From an uncultured Eubacteriales bacterium (lineage in GTDB: Bacteria; Bacillota; Clostridia; Oscillospirales; CAG-272), in the NCBI GenBank assembly GCA_900554225.1, contig USGH01000099.1:1-8625 (forward strand): a DNA stretch of 8,625 bases, read 5' to 3'. The translations under genes and the position numbers were made by a program. Positions 6,898-8,625 of the stretch are shown here, piece by piece. How positions within the stretch are numbered: position 1 is the stretch's first letter; every line of letters starts with the position of its first letter. The notes under the pieces were generated by a model, which saw nothing but the letters and a program-made list of their open reading frames with translations, did no database searches and had not been told where the DNA came from.

Positions 6898-7635
6898 ATG
6901 CCGAGATTTTTTGTGGAGCCGTACGCGGTGGAGAATGGTCACATCGTCATTTGCGGAGAAGATGCGCATCATATGACCCACGTGCTGCGTATGCGGTGCG
7001 GCGAGAGTGTTGTGGTGTGTGTGCCGGATACCGGGATCGAATACGAGACGACCTTTGTTTCCGGAGGAGATCCGGTGCTGCTGCAGATTGTTTCCGAAAA
7101 GCGAACCGAAACAGAGCCGCCGTACAAAGCCGTGGTCTATCAGGCGTTGTGCAAGGGCGATAAAATGGAAACCGTGATCCAGAAAGCGGTGGAGACCGGA
7201 GCGGTGCGGATCGTTCCGATCATCACGAGTCGTGCAACGGTCAAATGGGATCCGAAGGACGGCGCGCGTAAGGTGGATCGCTGGCAAAAAATCGCGTCTG
7301 AGGCGGCAAAGCAATGTGGTCGCGGCGTGATTCCAACCGTTGCGTCCCCGATGCGGTTTGCCGATGCGCTTGACGAAATCGCCGGCTGGGACCTGCCGCT
7401 TTTCTGTTATGAGGGCGAGGGAGTCCGGTCGTTGCCGCGCTGTACCGATGCAGTAGACGGGATCCCGGAGAAAATCGCCATTGTGGTCGGACCGGAAGGC
7501 GGATTTGCCCCGGAAGAAGCGGAGATGGCGCGTAAGAGGGGCATACAGATGTGCGGACTGGGAAAACGGATCCTGCGCACGGAAACAGCGGCGGTATTTG
7601 TACTTGCCTGTTTGTCGCAGACCTACGAAATGTAA
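6898..7635 (+). CDS. rsmE: 16S rRNA (uracil(1498)-N(3))-methyltransferase RsmE
   Basis: RsmE methylates N3 of U1498 in 16S rRNA, near the ribosomal decoding site, using S-adenosylmethionine. The predicted protein has 245 residues, normal for the family. The N-terminal PUA-like domain carries MPRFFVEP and the conserved EDAHHMTHVLRM block (21-32). The C-terminal SPOUT domain forms a trefoil knot and shows VVGPEGGF (196-203) and LGKRILRTETA (221-231), the S-adenosylmethionine-binding signatures. I chose ATG 6898 because conserved sequence begins exactly there; its ribosome binding site (GATGGG) is weak. The frame is open upstream to ATG 6793, which would add 35 arginine-rich residues of no known match and would sit almost at the transcript start. 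The gene ends with a double TAATAA stop. It follows prmA as in other Firmicutes. Confidence 0.96.
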   Translation: MPRFFVEPYAVENGHIVICGEDAHHMTHVLRMRCGESVVVCVPDTGIEYETTFVSGGDPVLLQIVSEKRTETEPPYKAVVYQALCKGDKMETVIQKAVETGAVRIVPIITSRATVKWDPKDGARKVDRWQKIASEAAKQCGRGVIPTVASPMRFADALDEIAGWDLPLFCYEGEGVRSLPRCTDAVDGIPEKIAIVVGPEGGFAPEEAEMARKRGIQMCGLGKRILRTETAAVFVLACLSQTYEM

Positions 7636-7721
7636 TAAAATGCAGACCGAGACTGCGCTGCGGTACGAATGCCTTATGAGATGACGGAATTCGGAGCTGC
7701 GGGCGAAGACACGGCTGCATA

Positions 7722-7750
7722 ACCGAAAGCGGGGAAACGACCGGTTCGGT
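7722..7750 (+). other. Weak hairpin upstream of the leader ORF
   Basis: ACCGAA (7722-7727) can pair with TTCGGT (7745-7750) around a 17-base loop, ending 12 bases before the AAAGGAG site. The 166-base gap between rsmE and the membrane protein gene shows no convincing promoter, so the membrane protein is probably transcribed from the rsmE promoter. Confidence 0.3.
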
Positions 7751-7774
7751 GATCATCAAGTAAAGGAGTGGGTC

Positions 7775-7801
7775 ATGCCGCACGGTGTGATCGACGGATA
7801 A
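7775..7801 (+). other. Eight-codon leader ORF, or the original start of the next gene cut by an in-frame stop
   Basis: A strong ribosome binding site AAAGGAG (7762-7768) lies 6 bases before ATG 7775. The frame reads MPHGVIDG and stops at TAA 7799-7801. The next codon, with no gap, is the ATG of the membrane protein gene in the same frame. The membrane protein's own ATG has no comparable binding site. Ribosomes could therefore load at 7775, end at the TAA and restart at 7802, or the TAA could be a recent stop mutation in an N-terminal extension. Confidence 0.6.
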
Positions 7802-8242
7802 ATGGATATGGCGAAACATAATCAATCTGTGAAGCTCGAAAAGAATACGAAGGGATTGTCCCGCGAGGAAGCCGGAAAGATCGTAACCTACCGCATCCTT
7901 ATTCTGGTGCTGGCGGATTTCATCATCGGCAGCTTGTTGGACTATGTGCGCGCGGACAGCAATCGGGAGTATTCGTTTGTATTCCGCGTTTGCCCGGTGC
8001 TGGTATGGGTGTTCGGTGCGATGGCGTTGGCAGCCTGCGGATACCTTGTGTGGTCGCTCGTGAAGAAAACAGACACGAGACGGTATCCCATCACCCCGGC
8101 GATGATTTTCGCACTGTGTTTCTTCCTCTTTGCCGCAACGCTGTTCTACAAGAGTCTGACATTCACACTCATGCTTGCGGTGCTGGTCATTGGCAGTGTA
8201 CTGTTCGCTCTGTACTACATTTATACAAATCTGCTGTATTGA
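7802..8242 (+). CDS. Small integral membrane protein, four predicted helices, function unknown
   Basis: I do not recognise a family. The predicted protein has 146 residues from ATG 7802, or 144 from ATG 7808. A basic, hydrophilic N-terminus of about 26 residues is followed by four hydrophobic segments suitable as membrane helices, at about 27-48, 63-87, 98-116 and 119-141. Short loops link them: one with RADSNRE (50-56) and one basic, KKTDTRRY (88-95). The end is NLLY, with no tail. No signal-peptide cleavage site, enzyme motif or cysteine cluster is visible. By charge, the N-terminus and the KKTDTRR loop are likely cytoplasmic. It follows rsmE by 166 bases without a clear promoter of its own and ends just before a strong terminator, so it is probably the last gene of the rsmE transcript. 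The start is uncertain because the best ribosome binding site serves ATG 7775, separated by one in-frame stop. Confidence 0.8.
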   Translation: MDMAKHNQSVKLEKNTKGLSREEAGKIVTYRILILVLADFIIGSLLDYVRADSNREYSFVFRVCPVLVWVFGAMALAACGYLVWSLVKKTDTRRYPITPAMIFALCFFLFAATLFYKSLTFTLMLAVLVIGSVLFALYYIYTNLLY

Positions 8243-8254
8243 AATAACCTAACC

Positions 8255-8290
8255 AAGAAGGAGATACCACCTGGTACCTCCTTCTTTTGT
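8255..8290 (+). terminator. Intrinsic terminator closing the plus-strand operon
   Basis: AAGAAGGAG (8255-8263) pairs with CTCCTTCTT (8278-8286), and inside it TACC (8265-8268) pairs with GGTA (8273-8276) across a single A-C mismatch. The four-base loop is ACCT. The 3' arm runs into TTTTGTT. This is a typical strong Rho-independent terminator, 13 bases after the membrane protein stop. Confidence 0.92.
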
Positions 8291-8295
8291 TCTCT

Positions 8296-8334
8296 GCAAA
8301 CAACAACCCGGAAAATCACGTGGATTCTCCGGGT
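8296..8334 (-). terminator. Intrinsic terminator of the minus-strand gene
   Basis: Bases 8306-8317 and 8323-8334 form a 12-pair stem with a 5-base loop. On the minus-strand RNA all positions pair, with one G-U, whereas on the plus strand that position is an A-C mismatch. The U-rich stretch TTGTTGTTTG follows on the minus strand. Both points show it belongs to the minus-strand gene that stops at 8351. Confidence 0.8.
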
Positions 8335-8350
8335 ATCGTTTATTAGGCGT

Positions 8351-8625
8351 TTACTGTCCTGCCTGCATCGCTTCAAAGTTTTCGATGATCTTGTCGAGCT
8401 TTTGCAGCGCGACCTTCTCTCTCTTGGCATAGGAGGAGGCAAAATCGTTCTTCTTACACGCAATGTTGTCGGTGTTGTAGATACCACCTGTCAAAATATC
8501 ATTCAGCGACGTATTGTACGCGAGAGCAAAGGAGTTGCCGATGTTGTCGTGTACGATGTCGATCATCTTTGCGGAGGTGTAGTCGCGCGTGTACTTCATT
8601 TTCAGCGAGGATTCGTAATACACCG
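8351..8625 (-). CDS. C-terminal end of a probable extracellular solute-binding protein (partial)
   Basis: Only the last 91 or so residues are in the window; the frame stays open to the window edge, so the start lies outside. The stop is TAA at 8351-8353. The visible part contains YYESSLKMKYTRD, then SAKMIDIVHDNI, a middle with NDILTGGIYN, and an end FASSYAKREKVALQKLDKIIENF. From memory, the combination of a YY(E/D)xxLKxKYxRD block followed by a terminal FAxxYAxxEKxAxxxLDKxIExF helix resembles the C-termini of lipoprotein-type solute-binding proteins of ABC importers common in Clostridia. That is recall, not a search. The signal peptide and lipobox that would prove it lie outside the window. 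The gene converges on the heat-shock block and has its own terminator. Confidence 0.5.
   Translation of the reverse strand, partial: VYYESSLKMKYTRDYTSAKMIDIVHDNIGNSFALAYNTSLNDILTGGIYNTDNIACKKNDFASSYAKREKVALQKLDKIIENFEAMQAGQ

Noticed and set aside
7640..7684. Fourteen-codon ORF after rsmE (MQTETALRYECLMR)
   Set aside because: It has no ribosome binding site and sits directly behind the rsmE stop; nothing supports translation.

Overview
The window is a low-repeat stretch of a bacterial chromosome carrying the classical Firmicutes class I heat-shock operon. The order is hrcA, grpE, dnaK, dnaJ, prmA, rsmE, preceded by a CIRCE operator. This gene order, the short DnaK that lacks the N-terminal insert of Gram-negative DnaK proteins, the TTG start with a strong AAGGAGG site, and the consensus sigma-A type promoters point to a Clostridia-class Firmicute with fairly high GC content. 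A placement near Oscillospirales/Christensenellales is a guess, not shown by the sequence.

Layout. Bases 1-126 hold two tRNA sequences on the minus strand: the 5' half of one (cut by the window edge) and a second with an Arg-CCT anticodon loop whose 3' half looks decayed. Both lie behind a good minus-strand promoter. Bases 164-326 are a spacer with no gene. From 327 the heat-shock operon runs on the plus strand: promoter, CIRCE, hrcA (repressor), grpE (nucleotide exchange factor), dnaK (Hsp70), a 252-base structured gap, then dnaJ (Hsp40). As written, dnaJ is broken by an apparent deletion of about 46 bases that removes the HPD loop of the J domain. After dnaJ, prmA (ribosomal protein L11 methyltransferase) has its own consensus promoter followed by a terminator-like hairpin in the leader. 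rsmE (16S rRNA U1498 methyltransferase) has a second, perfect-consensus promoter. A small four-helix membrane protein of unknown function closes the plus-strand block and ends at a strong intrinsic terminator. Facing it is the C-terminal end of a minus-strand protein, probably an extracellular solute-binding protein, with its own terminator.

How the genes work together. HrcA binds CIRCE and represses the operon. GrpE and DnaJ drive the ATPase cycle of DnaK, which refolds proteins. PrmA and RsmE modify the ribosome and are commonly linked to this operon in Firmicutes, but here their promoters suggest they can also be expressed separately.

I did not find a new multi-gene system. The parts worth a second look are the broken dnaJ, the decayed tRNA, the possible attenuator in front of prmA, the structured dnaK-dnaJ gap and the in-frame stop just ahead of the membrane protein gene.
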